A stretch of DNA of 64,000 nt from Medicago truncatula (GCF_003473485.1 NC_053044.1:48400091-48464090); one strand, 5' to 3'; positions 32,814-45,523 are shown, counted from the first letter of the stretch. Translations and numbers: made by a program. Notes: generated by a model from the letters alone, not told the origin.

Positions 32814-34651
32814 ATGGAAACAGTGAACCCTGAGCCTGGGAGGAATTCAGCATTGGATTCAAAACATGAATTGGCTAAAGAAGAAACCAAAGGGAAAATT
32901 CTTGTTCAAGATGATGGAGCTTTGAATGATAGCACAGAAGCAGAACTCACCAAAATCAACCTCATGAGAACTCTTGTTGAAAGCCGGGACCCTTCTTCTA
33001 AGGTAACAAACATCATCATCACATGACATGACATCATCGTATTTAATTTTGATAAAACAGTTAATCTTTGCCACTTTTTGCAACTACAAGCACTTTGTTC
33101 AAAATTAGTTGCCAACTATGTTGTACCGATTTGGATCTGTTTTTCACTCTGACACAAAGTTCAATGTCCCAAAGTTTGACTTTTTAATTTATTAATTTTT
33201 TGGATTATGATAAAAATACAAAATTTATGATGGCCATGTTGTTTGTTTTGTACTATTACATTACTAATTAGGAAGTATTGGAATTGATTTGAGCCTTGAT
33301 GATGGGTAGGAAGTAGATGATTTGATGATTAGAAGATTCTTGAGAGCTCGTGATTTAGATGTAGATAAGGCTTCAGCTATGTTCCTAAAGTACATGAAAT
33401 GGAGAAAATCATTTGTTCCAAGTGGTTCTGTATCCCCTTCAGAGATAGCTGATGATCTTGCACAGGAAAAGATCTATGTTCAAGGATTGGATAAGAAGGG
33501 TCGACCTATAATTGTTGCCTTTGCTGCCAAGCATTTTCAAAACAAAAATGGTTTGGATGCATTCAAACGTATGTTTTCCTTTCACTTGGGATAACATTAG
33601 TTGTACAATGCTGTCATTTGAAATCCTCTTATGTTTAGATTGACTTATTTGAACTTATTTACGTTGTTATGATACTGTTTCAGAGATCTTATGAAAACAA
33701 CTTGTGACATGTTTAAATTTGCTTATTTGAACTCTTTTGACACTATTTGGTAGAGTTTATGGAAACCGTCTATCATGACATATCCAGAAGTTGTTTTCAA
33801 CTTATTTTCCTAAGTCGCCCAAGATAGTTTATAAAAACAGATTATAACTTGTATAAAAAACGATAAACTTGACTTTATCTCTTGTTGTAAAAATGACTTA
33901 TACAAAAGCATAATAAGATAAGTGCTTAATTATTTTATTTATCCCAACGGGTAGTTTATGAAAACGCTTATAGTTAATATGATAACAGTTTGACTTTATG
34001 TTATCCTTTGTAATAGAAATAATTTATACATGATCACTTATATTTATCCAAACACTGGCTCAATAATAAATACTTTTTATGTATGCAGGGTATGTAGTTT
34101 TCGCTCTTGAGAAACTAATTTCAAGGTATGTCTTTCCTTTTATTAATTAATTCATGTCTACATGTGCACACAAAAAAGAATTGTGAATCCAGTAAGAAGA
34201 ATTGTAAATTTTGTAGCTTACACAACAATGTGACAGGATGCCACCAGGGGAAGAAAAGTTTGTATCTATTGCAGACATTAAGGGATGGGGTTACGCAAAC
34301 AGCGACATACGCGGTTACCTCGGTGCTCTAACCATTCTACAAGATTACTATCCAGAGAGATTGGGAAAGTTGTTCATAGTACATGCACCTTACATGTTTA
34401 TGAAAGTATGGAAAATTATTTACCCTTTCATTGATGACAATACCAAGAAGAAGGTAACACTTTTAAAATTGTTACTTGTTGTATGAAAATTGAGATGTTC
34501 TAGGAGCATAATGCATGTGTTGAATATGTTGCAGATAGTATTTGTTGAGAACAAGAAGCTGAAAGCAACATTGCTTGAAGAGATTGATGAGAGTCAGCTC
34601 CCAGAGATATATGGAGGCAAACTTCCATTAGTTCCAATACAAGATTCTTGA
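32814..34651 (+). CDS. Short Sec14-like (CRAL-TRIO) lipid-transfer protein
   Basis: Five exons give 272 residues: 32814-33002, 33310-33568, 34089-34125, 34237-34453 and 34535-34651. An acidic, charged N-terminal ~45 residues precedes the CRAL-TRIO N-terminal helix block (DDLMIRRFLRARDLDVDKA). The lipid-binding domain follows, with GRPIIVAFAAKH, IADIKGWGYANSDIRGYLGA, YYPERLGKLFIVHAPYMFM and the terminal LPEIYGGKLPLVPIQDS. Such proteins bind and exchange phosphatidylinositol and other lipids on the cytosolic side of membranes. It resembles the short plant class (At1g01630-like), lacking the nodulin or GOLD domains of larger Sec14 proteins. The first ATG in frame is used. Intron 2 carries a dispersed repeat. 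Confidence 0.92.
33630..34075. repeat. Dispersed repeat in Sec14-like intron 2
   Basis: It contains duplicated motifs (tttatgaaaac / gagtttatggaaac; gtaatagaaataatttatac; atttatccaaaca) that also occur in the intron of At4g14100-like copy B. The end words (tatttggtag and atccaaacac) suggest a decayed TIR element related to the atttggat MITEs. Exact ends not found. Confidence 0.45.
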
Positions 34652-36162
34652 TTAATTTATTAAAAACAAATAAATAAAGGAGAAGTTCTAATGTACTGTA
34701 CTATTTGTTATGTAAGTTATATTGATTATCAATAAAAAATTTGTAGTAAAAAAATGCAAAAAGAATACTTTCAAATAATTAAAGGGTACAAATTCATGTA
34801 TAGGTGCTCTGTTGCTGCCCCAAACATGTAACGAGTGCTGAAAGTGTGTAACACCATATAGAATAGAAAAATTGTACATTCAATCAAATACGATTATCCT
34901 TTTAAATTAAGTAACGTTATGGTTTATGTCATAGTCAAGATAAAAGATAGAAGCAATTATATCTTATCTAAATCAACTTTTTTTATATCTTATAAATTAA
35001 GTCAGTCATATTGTTTTGCTATTCGGTGAGATTGCTCTAGGACTTTGTGTCTTTAGGGAGTCTCAGTTATTATTGATCTGGTATGCAACTATGTCTCTGG
35101 TCTATCCAAGAAACCTCATTATATGTCTGTCATTCTCTTTTTTGGTAGCGGTAGTGCGTGTGTCTTATTGATGTTCGAGGGGGACCTTGTCTGAGCTCTT
35201 GCCTTTTCCCGTTTTTGATAACTTAAAGCCTTGTTGTTGTACAATTTTTCGGTGTTTTCAAGTTTCTTCTTTGTGTACATATTTTGCCATTTAAAAAAAA
35301 AACTTCAACTATATTCTAATCATCATATCCTACAATTATCCGATCTCTCATCATCATATCCTTCTATATTCTAATTCTTTTTTTTTTTGTCACAGAAATT
35401 ATGTATTCTATCTTTTTTTTAAAGAATGTATTCTATTTTATATATGTTGATTAATTATTTTTTTTTACTCTTTAGACACAAAAATCAATAATTTTATATT
35501 CCCGCCAAAGTTCCAGATGCATTCTGTTTCTTGAGACATGATGAATTTGCTTCCGTTCAACCACAGTCCATAAGTATACCATGGAGAATATTTTTTTTTT
35601 TTTTTTTGTTGTTGAAAGAACCATGATATAGACTAGTTTTTTTTTTTTTTTTTTTTTTTTTTTACGGACGTTATATACTATTAGATTAGATGATGTGTTT
35701 AATAATTTTACATATACATTATGGAAATTGATCTTTAGAGTCACCTAACAATTGCTCATCAGAAGCTAGCAAAATGCCCCAAACTGTACATAATTATTGT
35801 TCGCTCATGAACGGTACTTAACTCTCATTCTGATGGAATTATATTCGGAAAAGCTGAAAAACCAAGCAAACAATAATATGTATATGACAACATCTGAACA
35901 GTTCAGAAGGCAACGATAGTTAACTATCATTGGTGCCGTTTTTAAAAATTTAAGTTGTTAGTTAGCAATTGTTAGATGTTTAAAGAACAATTTTCATACA
36001 TTATTCGGCTGATTCAATGAATCCAATATGCAAATCTACTACAGGCCATCCCAAGCAGGTAAAATAAGGGCCTCAGGCCCTAAATTTGTAGTTTATCTCA
36101 CTCTTTCATTGTGTTGCAATTGTTTCAAACTCAATGTCGATTTTTTGTTTTTGTTTTTGTTT
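34652..36162. other. Intergenic stretch, no gene seen
   Basis: AT-rich with long T runs (35590-35608, 35637-35662). No coding region or delimited element. Confidence 0.45.
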
Positions 36163-36627
36163 TTAGACAAAATTAAACAATTTGTCCCTTCACTTACTTT
36201 TGAGCAACAATTTCGTCTTTATCTTCTTTTTTCTTTCTTTCTTTCTGATTTCATCTTTTATGTTATAATAAGGTTACACTTTCGCCCTTTTTCTTTTTCT
36301 TTTTCAATTTTAATCATTTATGTTATAAAATACCAACATTGTTATTCATTTTTATAGAATTTTTCAATGAAATTTGAGTTTCTATGTTTGTATGATGAAG
36401 ATTCGAGTTTGTTTATGAGTTTGATGAATCTTTTAAAAGTTCTAATAATGATTTTTTTTTCATAAAACAAAGGATAACAAATAGCATAAAGGACTTAATT
36501 GGAAAATGAAAAAGATAAAAGAAGAAAATGTTACATATTTATAAAATAAATGATTAAATAAAAAATTAAAGGACGAAAGTGTTGCTTGAAATTAGTTAAT
36601 GGACGAAGTTTTTATCTTCAATGTAAA
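36163..36627. mobile_element. Long-TIR MITE, ~465 bp, diverged
   Basis: Inverted arms share gcaacaatttcgtcttta versus its diverged complement near 36570, and ttcttcttttttcttt opposite aaagataaaagaagaaa. Arm identity is modest and ends are approximate. Confidence 0.5.
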
Positions 36628-37363
36628 TCAATTACTCTTTTTCAATTTGATAAAATTTCCATTTATAGTCATTTTTTAATGAATGTAAAATAAACAAGTG
36701 TGTCAAACTTACATGTGGGATAAAGGAAAAGTTAATAAAGAATTACAAAGATTAAATAAATTAACTTTAGTATATATGATCAATAATGTCACAATAAAGA
36801 TTAAATTAACATAAATGATAAACAAACACAAATACAACACTAATACCATATTCCACTGTTCTCTATCACTCGCCGACGGCCTCTTTCTCATCGTTGTCGT
36901 TCTCTGACGGCGTGAGGGAGACAACCCATATGTTGTTATTGAACGAATCACTATGTGAGAAGGACCAGGGTCTGAGTCCGGCCCGAATAAAGGAGAATCA
37001 ATAAACTCCGATCCCGATTGCTTCGGCGATGTGAAAGTGGTGCAAGAGTACAAATCTGAAAGGCAATGGATATTTGGCCGGAAAACGAGAAGAAGAAGTT
37101 ATGGGAGGTGGTCGGAGTCAACACGTTAAGAAGTTGGAGTGAACACGGAAGAATTTGGAGAAGAAGGGTGAGGAAGAAGTTCCGGTGGTGGTGGAATGGA
37201 GAAAAAGATGAAGAGAGGGGTCGAAGAGAGCAGAGAAGGAGAGGAAGATAGGAATGGAATGCCAAAGTTGTCCCTATGTTTTAAAGTCAAAATTACTTAT
37301 TTGCTCATGGTGTCCAGTATTTGTCAAAAAACATGTTCATCTATGTTAAATGAATTCTCCGTA
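36628..37363. other. Intergenic stretch with purine-rich segment
   Basis: From 36850 to 37260 the sequence is less AT-rich, with cgtcgttctctgacggcgtg and gaagaagaagg-type runs. Overlapping open frames exist on both strands but all are low-complexity. It resembles the internal segments of the long-TIR elements at 5461 and 38132, so a transposon origin is likelier than a gene. Confidence 0.4.
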
Positions 37364-37405
37364 TGAGTTTAATTCAGTTGACAAAGACGATGTATTGTAC
37401 TCCAT
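37364..37405 (+). mobile_element. Truncated SINE head
   Basis: The first ~40 bases match the SINE start (gagtttaattcagttgac, then gatgtattgta). The rest is replaced by a ctccatccaatcc sequence that resembles a Stowaway-like end. Confidence 0.45.
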
Positions 37406-38122
37406 CCAATCCTATTTATCCTCATTTTAAAATGAAATATTGAATAAAACCAACTACAATATTTTTAAGAAAATACTTTGTATCTCAGAAAATAAGAAAC
37501 TTAACATTAAAATAAAATTTTATTATTAACCATAAAGAAAAAAACTCTATCAAATTCTTGCTTTATATAATTAGCTTTAGAGGACATTGAATTTCGTACA
37601 CATCAAAATTTTAAAAGAAACCAAACCATAGACCAAACTAAACATATTCAGGTAAGTGATTCCTCAAAAAAAAAAATGGGTGATAAAATGTGGGATTAAA
37701 ATTAAACCTAATTACAGTTTAATCGGAGATCATTAGTTATATGAAACATCTTTTCTTTAAGAGGATGAAACCATCTTTTAGTGAAATTGAAAGTTAATCA
37801 AGAAATAATCTAATAGCTCTTAACAATGATTCATTTTTCTTTACAAAAAGGAAAGAACTTTGTCCATTGGGTCATTTGGGTGTGAGCTTCATAATTTCTC
37901 TTAAGAGTGTTAATTAAGTACGAAAGTTGAGATTTTTAAGAACTAAGCTATGAAGCAAAATGAAAAGGAAGTTGGGTAAATGCAAGTAAAACCGATAGTT
38001 TGAGTGAGTCTAAAACAAAATTGACAAGTGGTATTTATAGAATATATGACAAAGCACGTGATTGTGTTGCCAACAAAGACATGCTCAGAATGTTGCGAGT
38101 CCGTGAGAAGAAAAAACTAACA
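37406..38122. other. Intergenic stretch, no gene seen
   Basis: It begins with a possible Stowaway-like terminus; the rest is AT-rich without coding sequence. Confidence 0.35.
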
Positions 38123-38131
38123 TAATAATTA

Positions 38132-39070
38132 GGTGGCATTTAGGGTGGTTGAGGGCAAGAGTTTCCTACCATAGGAAAGTTCTTTTGAACCATTAGATTA
38201 GATAAAGAACATATCCTTATCATAGACATTCAATACATGATTATTTTTACTCTCCTCCGTATCTCTTTCACCCACCACCACTTGGAGCAATTTCACTCAA
38301 CCCATTTAAGAACATTCTTCCATGCACTTTAGAATTTATGGTAGAGGTCGTAAAACAATTGCAGGTATTCAAAATATAGAAACACATATACACATTATAA
38401 AAAAAGTACAAAATACTTTAAAAAGAAACTCAAAAAATTCCTCAAAGGAGATCTAAAGTTGGCCGAAACATTTTGTTCAATTTTCTTTTATGAGATCTAA
38501 GGTTGTTCTTTGGTTCCTGCTTCAATTTTCTTTTGTTCTTTGTATAACATTCCTCAAAGGCCAAAAACAACAATTACTAATTACAATCTCAAACTAAACT
38601 ATAGAGGAATAATCAACAAGACAACAAACAAATAAAAACAAAAATCAAAAGCTAGTTGTAAGGCATATTCAGCAACAGAGTCAAACTAAATTAAAATTTC
38701 TTATTATTAGTAAAAAAAAGAGACATCACGACCGGAAGCGGTGGCCGGAAACTTATCTGTCGTGGTGTGTGGTGGCTCTCCGGTCAAGATAGCCATAATG
38801 CAAGATGAAGTAGAACAGTAGAGGATCACGCTATGTAGAACACAAATCCAGTGAGGTTGGGGTAACATGAATCCGTGGTGGTGGGTGAGTTGCGGTAGAA
38901 GAGTGAAGGGTGGTGGAAGAAAGGGTGGATGACGGAGGTTAAAGACAAAATGAGAAAAGTTATGATGTGGACAGACCATGATAAGAATATGTTCTTAATT
39001 TGATCTAATAGTCAAAATCAAATTTTCCCATGGTAGGAAACTCTTTCCCTCACCCACCCTAAATGCCACC
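38132..39070. mobile_element. Mutator-like long-TIR element, 939 bp, 9-bp target duplication
   Basis: The ends ggtggcatttagggtgg and ccaccctaaatgccacc are perfect inverted copies, and inner arm blocks (cctaccataggaaag / ttcccatggtaggaaa; accattagatta / gatctaatagt) continue the match for ~110 bases. An exact duplication taataatta flanks it (38123-38131, 39071-39079). The middle (38707-38979) is richer in G/C and open on the minus strand for 90 codons, with Pro/His-rich low-complexity sequence and no recognised domain. Non-autonomous. Confidence 0.85.
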
Positions 39071-39079
39071 TAATAATTA

Positions 39080-39412
39080 TCATATTAACATTTGTTATTA
39101 AAAAAGTCGGATAAATTTGCAAATAACGCATAAGTTTTTTAATGTTGTTGCGTCTAGATGATGGCCCACATTTTGTCATATTTGTCATGTTTTGTCATAG
39201 AACACAAGTTTGGGTCAAATTGTCTATTCCAAGTATTTTAGACGAATTATGACACCTCCACAACTTTGGTGAAACTCTTTTGCCTTAAGAAAGATTTAAC
39301 TAACCCGTAATCTATGGTCGCTAGCTCGACATATCACTATTTAGTTATCTGAATATAAGCTAACCCTTAACTCGACTGTCATTCATTCTAGACTAACAAT
39401 TTAGGTCATTTT
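39080..39412. other. Intergenic stretch
   Basis: Nothing recognised between two transposable elements. Confidence 0.35.
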
Positions 39413-39640
39413 ATGTTTGCGTTTGGTTGTGCGGCGGTGGGAAGAATTAATTTTGGTAAAATTGATTTTGGTTAGAAATCATTTTGACTAAAATGATTTG
39501 TATTTGGATACATATGTAAAAGTGAATTATATATTTGTGTGTGAAAATTAATTGTGCAATTAAAAGCTACAAATCTTGACTACGACCAGAAGCAATTATA
39601 AAAACAAAATCGATTCTACTCGACAACAACCAAACATATC
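39413..39640. mobile_element. Small TIR element related to the one at 3801
   Basis: The outer words atgtttgcgtttggtt and caaccaaacatat are inverted, and the internal aaaattgattttggt has an inverted counterpart aaaacaaaatcgatt. Same family as the carrier-intron MITE. Confidence 0.5.
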
Positions 39641-40185
39641 ATAATCAACTTCGATCTTTCTAAAAATGGAACTAATAAACACCAATTTTCTCTTCAGTAC
39701 AGATATCATGTCAGATTATCGACCTAGGCTAAGTAAACATGTCTCATATCCATTGCAATAAATAATTGACTTTTGAGGAATAACATTGACAATTGAATTT
39801 TACATGTACAGTTGTGGTTTGTCATCTTCCTCGACCAATATAATTGTACAAATATGATATCCAAAATTAAAATAGAAAACGAGAATTTACTAACAGTGCA
39901 TGTGATCTCAAAATAGAAAACAAGAATTTCCTAACAGTGCATGTGATCTCTATTCATTACCTATATACAGTTGAACATAATGAATAGATACGAAGAGTCC
40001 AATAATCAGGTCCCTTGAATGAGAATTAGGAATCAAGGGTTAGAATACCTTCTAAACATACTTTCTTTAATCTAGTGAGACATTTTAAGGTTAAAATCCG
40101 AGCTAGAGAGTAGGGATCACATAAGAATTACAATAGACAAGATCTCAAAAATGGTGTACCAAACATGAGGTAGAAATAATGGATC

Positions 40186-40414
40186 TAGGGGCGGTTCTAA
40201 GGCCCGGCGACCCCGGGTACTCGCTCGGGCTCCGGGCCAAATTTTTTGCAATTTCTTGTGTAAATCCCTATGAATTTCTTATATAAACCCCTTATAAATT
40301 GGGCAATTTCTTTACATTTTTTATTATTTGCTTGCAATTTCTTATGTACGCCCTATAAATGTGTTGCAAATTTTTTTTTGCCCGGGCTTTACTATATTCC
40401 TGGCTCCGCCACTG
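40186..40414. mobile_element. hAT-like MITE, 229 bp, 8-bp target duplication
   Basis: The right end ggctccgccactg and left end taggggcggttctaa are imperfect inverted copies of the familiar cagtggcgga terminus, next to inverted ggcccgg/cccgggc blocks. An exact 8-base duplication aatggatc flanks the element (40178-40185, 40415-40422), as expected for hAT elements. Confidence 0.8.
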
Positions 40415-40443
40415 AATGGATCATAATTGAGTAGAATCACACA

Positions 40444-40919
40444 TCTAAACCATGTACAATAGTTTTATCTAAACCATGTACAATAGTTTTTTCATTCAAC
40501 ACCCACTTTTTCAATTCCCAACAATCATCTCTCTTATTTAACATTCATTCAACTTTTACCCTCAGCAATGGTTTTTCATTCAACACTTTACTCCACCACT
40601 TTTTATTTCTTATTTAATTTTATATTTTGTTTTTATAATTACATAATTACAATTATCGATTATAATTAAATTAAAAAAACACTTAACAATTTATTTTTGG
40701 AGAAAGACCAGCGCACCTGTCAGGCGTGTGTAGTGCACTCTCCCTACAAACCACTTGTTTTGCGCCACATCATCTTCAACTTGGCCCACCATTCTCCTAT
40801 TCAACATGTTGAATGCATTCAACATCTCTCTCCTCCACATCATCATTCAACATACCATTGGAGCACTTCCACTTGTTGAAGGTTGCTTTCAACTCAACAC
40901 CATTGGACATGGTCTAAGA
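40444..40919. mobile_element. TIR element of the accatgt(a/c)caat family, ~476 bp
   Basis: The left end tctaaaccatgtacaatag is repeated twice in tandem (40444 and 40468). The right end, read in reverse complement, starts tcttagaccatgtccaatgg. Inner words ttcattcaacac are also shared in inverted form. Open frames inside it are not genes. Target duplication not resolved. Confidence 0.55.
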
Positions 40920-41109
40920 ACAGTTGAATTTCTGTTTCTTGCCCTTGATTTACTTTGCTTAGAAAAATGCAAGTTGGAGAGAGATAGAAAGAGTGAGAAG
41001 GATACTTATTGAAATTAACCGACAGCAATCAAAAGCTTGACATATCCACACAATTGACACATATATGATCATTGGTGACAACTCTCTTTGATACTTTATT
41101 CTCTCTCTT

Positions 41110-41111
<2 letters not shown>

Positions 41112-41151
<40 letters not shown>
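41112..41151. repeat. Compound (CT)n(AT)n microsatellite
   Basis: About 11 CT units run directly into about 9 AT units. Confidence 0.9.
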
Positions 41152-41153
<2 letters not shown>

Positions 41154-42825
41154 GTTATTGTCCAATTAGAAGGGAGGAAAAATGTTGTTACCCAAAATCA
41201 TTTAAAATTGATTGTCAAAATATCATTCATCTTTAATCAATAAGTCTTCCATTGAGGATCAAGTAGTTTTTGACACTCGCTCTTCTATGCCTACTTCCTC
41301 AAATCATTGAGATACGTATAATTGGATTGAATCAAACCAAGTATAATGTTGGATGAGATTGTTCTTCTAAACCTAATCTAAACTACACTATAAACACTCC
41401 ATTGTATCTGACATTGACACATATAATTCCATTGAATTATAAAAAAAAATCAAGTTATTAACAATATCGACGTGTCATTGTTTGTATCTTGTGCTTCATA
41501 TATGGTAACCAGCGAGGTGACACCATGCACCCTCCACCTCACTTCACCTCTATTAATGGTTTATGGTAGCTCATGTGTTGGCATGGGTTGGAAATTGGAA
41601 GCAATGGTCTTCGAAAGTACACACACATCATGAATTAATCAGCCTTTTTTTTTCAACTTTACAGTGTTTGCTTTAAGACCAACTGGAACAACCTGCAACC
41701 CTTGCAGCTGTACGTACTTTGATCCCTGCATCACTGCTTCTGCTTCACATCTCGTCACTCATGAAATAGTAAATAGTAACCCCATTCTTTACTATCATTG
41801 TTTCCCCATTAATGTTTTTACTGTTTTTACGTCCTTTTTTTGTCTGTTTCCTTAACGAGCTAGTCTCTCTTCTGTATTACAAACAGCTAAAAACCTCAGT
41901 GAGATTTTCTCTGATTCCGTAACTCACCACTACAGTATCAGACACAAGAATCACTCGTGAATCCTCTGCCATCTACCTTTCTTCATTGTAATTCTCACCA
42001 AAAATAATTAATAATCAAATTTAATAATTTACCTTTAATTGTTTGGATTGATCACTAGTTACATTAAATCATAATAATAGGCAATAAGGAAAAGTAGCTT
42101 GTTGTTTTTCGGGTTACAAACTTACATGCATGCCTTTCACTGACCAGGACCTTACCAACTTTTCCTTATTATTTGCCGCCCTACCCTAAATATAATCATA
42201 ATGATTGAACATTTGAACTAAATAACCCTAAAAAACCCTAGTATTCTTCATTTAATTAATTTGTTGTTGTTGTTGTTTAAGTAGGCTAATATATATAGGC
42301 TTTTACGACAACCCAAAGCATCAATTCATACTTTGTACAACACACAAGCATGCATATGACACATAAGAGCAAGCACAAAAAAAAAAATAACAGTCAAGTC
42401 AAATCAGAGGTCAAACCATATACACACAACACAACACAACTGACCCCATCTGGTCGGATATTATTATGGGTAACCACGTCTATCTATAGCCAGTTAAATT
42501 AGTTCGGTTTGTTTTGAGGCATTCCAGTTTCAAATCAAATACAGTTCTTAGTCTCACACACAACAAAAGGAAGTCTCCAACAAGCCCTAACCAGTCTTGG
42601 GAATAACACTATTTCCTTATAGTTTTGGAAAAACCATGTCAAACAAAGGGTAGTTTTGGAAAATCACGTTATCTTTCTTTCTCCACAGTAAATTTAACCA
42701 CACCCTCACCACCTTTACGTTTTCTATATCTCCACCTAAACAGTACCATAAATCTTCCACTTCTCATAATTTTCCAAAACCTAACAAACATACACAAAGA
42801 AGTTAAAACAGTTTCATTGCTTACC
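41152..42825. promoter_or_regulatory. Upstream region of SGL1/LEAFY
   Basis: This ~1.7 kb shows no delimitable transposon, in contrast to the DNA on both sides. A TATA-like atatatatagg lies near 42288-42298, and two accctaa words are at 42223-42241 (second ending accctag, telo-box-like). If the TATA-like site is used, the leader would be about 500 bases; a nearer start cannot be excluded. The reading frame of exon 1 stays open for some distance upstream but has no ATG before 42826. Confidence 0.4.
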
Positions 42826-44879
42826 ATGGATCCCGACGCATTCACCGCCAGCCTATTCAAGTGGGACCCACGTACCGTCCTACCAACAGCTCCACCTCTC
42901 CGTCCCCAACTTCTCGACTACGCAGTCACCCCATCAACTGCTCCATCACCTTATTATCCAGCGAGATTACCAAGAGAACTTGGAGGTTTGGAGGAACTTT
43001 TCCAAGCTTATGGAATCAGATACTACACGGCGGCGAAGATAGCAGAGCTTGGTTTTACAGTGAGCACGCTGGTGGACATGAAGGATGATGAGCTTGATGA
43101 CATGATGAACAGCCTTTCCCAGATTTTTCGTTGGGATCTTCTTGTTGGAGAGCGTTACGGCATCAAAGCTGCCATTAGAGCTGAACGGAGACGCCTTGAT
43201 GAAGAGGAAATTAAACGCCGGGGTCTTCTTTCCGGCGATACCACCAACGCTCTCGATGCTCTCTCTCAAGAAGGTGCACAGTCATTTATAATAATTGACT
43301 CAAATTATTCTACTGTTATATTAAAATACTGTTCTAATATATTATTAAAGTCAACTATGATATTACAAATTTATAATATGAACCTCACTTTTTTTTCCTT
43401 TGTATATGAAAATGAACGATTAAAAGATGTATTATGTTGAAAAAACGGTACAATGATAGAAAAAATTATTTTAGAATTGACGTTATGAAATTGATAATTA
43501 CATTGAATGCATGATCACTTATACATTGATCCTGTGGTAACAAATATAATCAAGTAGTAACTAATCACAAATAATTTGTGACATGACAGCCTTATAGAAT
43601 ATTCAATTCTCAAATGTCAACTATATATAATTAATATGCTTAGGTTTGTCGGAGGAGCCGGTGGTGCAGCGAGAGAAGGAGGCGGTGGGAAGCGGAGGAG
43701 GGAGTACTTGGGAGGTAGCTGTGGTGGAGGAGAGGAGAAAGAGGCAGCAAATAAGGAGGAGAAGGATGAAGATGAAGGGAAATGGTGATCATGGTGAGAA
43801 TGAAGAAGGAGACGAGGAGGAAGAAGATAACATCAGTGGTGGCGGTGAGAGACAAAGAGAACATCCATTCATTGTGACAGAGCCTGGGGAAGTTGCACGT
43901 GGCAAAAAGAACGGTCTAGATTATCTTTTTCATCTCTATGAACAATGTCGTGAGTTCTTGATTCAGGTTCAAGCAATTGCTAAGGAACGCGGTGAGAAAT
44001 GCCCTACCAAGGTATACTATACCATGCCCGAACAACATTTTTCATATATATTTTAATTGAATTTGTTGTACTTTCTCGTCATATCTATGTGGATCTATCT
44101 TCTTCTGAATCTGACTCTGACTTGAAACCAGTCAGATTCCTGTGTTGTGTAGTAGTGTATAGTTCCTTCACGAACCGTTTGAACAGTACTTTCTTGCCGT
44201 GACACGTTCATCCGAACACGTGACGACTCAGGGACTCTCCTAATGGGTCCCATCACAACTTCCCATTCAACTGGGATTTTCATATGATCATATATCTCCG
44301 TTCCGTACACTTTGTTTGTATTTATTCATTTATTTATTTTCCGGTCACAAACTAGAACCATAACAAAATAATGCATGCATTTTATTATCCGGATCTTAGC
44401 TTACCCTCATAATCAAAATACATATCCATGAAATTTTGATACTACGTTGTGTATATGGGGTCTACTTATAATAAATAAATAAATGATACATGATTAATAA
44501 CTTTGAGTGAGTGTAGGTGACAAATCAGGTATTTAGGTATGCAAAGAAAGCTGGAGCAAGCTACATAAACAAGCCAAAAATGAGACACTACGTGCACTGT
44601 TATGCATTGCATTGTTTAGATGAAGAGGTATCAAATGAGCTTAGAAGAGGGTTTAAGGAAAGAGGAGAGAATGTTGGTGCATGGAGACAAGCATGTTACA
44701 AGCCACTTGTAGCAATAGCTGCACGTCAAGGATGGGATATTGATGCAATATTCAACGCACATCCTCGTCTTTCAATATGGTATGTGCCAACAAAACTTCG
44801 TCAGCTTTGTCATGCTGAGAGGAACAGTGCTGCTGCTTCAAGCTCCGTCTCTGTTGGAACTGCTCACCTTCCTTTTTAA
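42826..44879 (+). CDS. SGL1: LEAFY/FLORICAULA transcription factor (UNIFOLIATA / SINGLE LEAFLET1 orthologue)
   Basis: Three exons (42826-43273, 43644-44011, 44517-44879) with the two intron positions typical of the family give 392 residues. The start [16 protein letters not shown] is that of legume LEAFY proteins. Residues about 50-120 form the SAM-type oligomerisation domain ([20 protein letters not shown], then [13 protein letters not shown]). A variable linker has a basic stretch followed by a run of Asp/Glu. The C-terminal helix-turn-helix DNA-binding domain begins near residue 228 ([18 protein letters not shown]) and continues through [19 protein letters not shown] to [16 protein letters not shown]. 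It is nuclear, activates floral meristem genes, and in Medicago and pea is also needed for compound-leaf development in place of KNOX1 activity. No lesion seen. Confidence 0.97.
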
Positions 44880-45523
44880 GTTAGACTTCAAATTCTATCA
44901 CGCTCGCATGCATCTTTCTGTACTTTGATGATCAGGAATGGATGGATCATCGATGTATGTGTTATTTCTAGGATTATTATTTGTGTAGTACAAGTGGAAA
45001 TGTAGAACCTTCCTCATATATATCGACTGGAATGTAGTAATCTCATTTTAGCTAGAGGACTTTTCTTAGTTATTATTGAAGGAAAAAATTAATATAAGGT
45101 TTCTTTATGCACCTCATAAATAATTTGCTTGCTTGGGTTACAAATTGATTCTCTGCGGTAATTTTTTTAAGCTTTCACGCAATTACAACATGTAAATATT
45201 AACTAGATGAACTTTGTCATAACCCTAATTTCTAGCATATTAAAAAAATATAATTAATTTTTTGATGTTAATACAAATAAGCACAAAGGTAAAAACTTAA
45301 TAAAAATTGGAGAGAAATAGTAATTCTCAATAGAGAAATGATATTTTAACAACCATTTTTTTACAATTTTTTTGACAACTTTTTCTCTCATTCACATTAT
45401 CTTTTTACTTTCTCTCTCTATTGATTTGGTTTTTGTGCCACTACCTCATTTCCTTTGTAAAATTTTGGTATATATGGATGTTCAAATAACACAACTCTTC
45501 TCAATAATATATAAACAGAAGTT
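44880..45523. other. SGL1 3' flank
   Basis: It contains the 3' untranslated region and AT-rich sequence. The tract at 45366-45440 (caactttttctctcattcac type) belongs to a loosely conserved dispersed repeat also seen near 18000 and 52070. Confidence 0.4.

Noticed and set aside
36709-37265. Overlapping frames on both strands near 37 kb
   Set aside because: Ser/Leu/Pro-rich or Arg/Glu-rich low complexity on opposite strands of one purine-rich tract; no start context, intron or homology support.
42625-42825. Upstream extension of the LEAFY reading frame
   Set aside because: The frame is open but contains no ATG; the [15 protein letters not shown] start at 42826 is that of legume LEAFY proteins.
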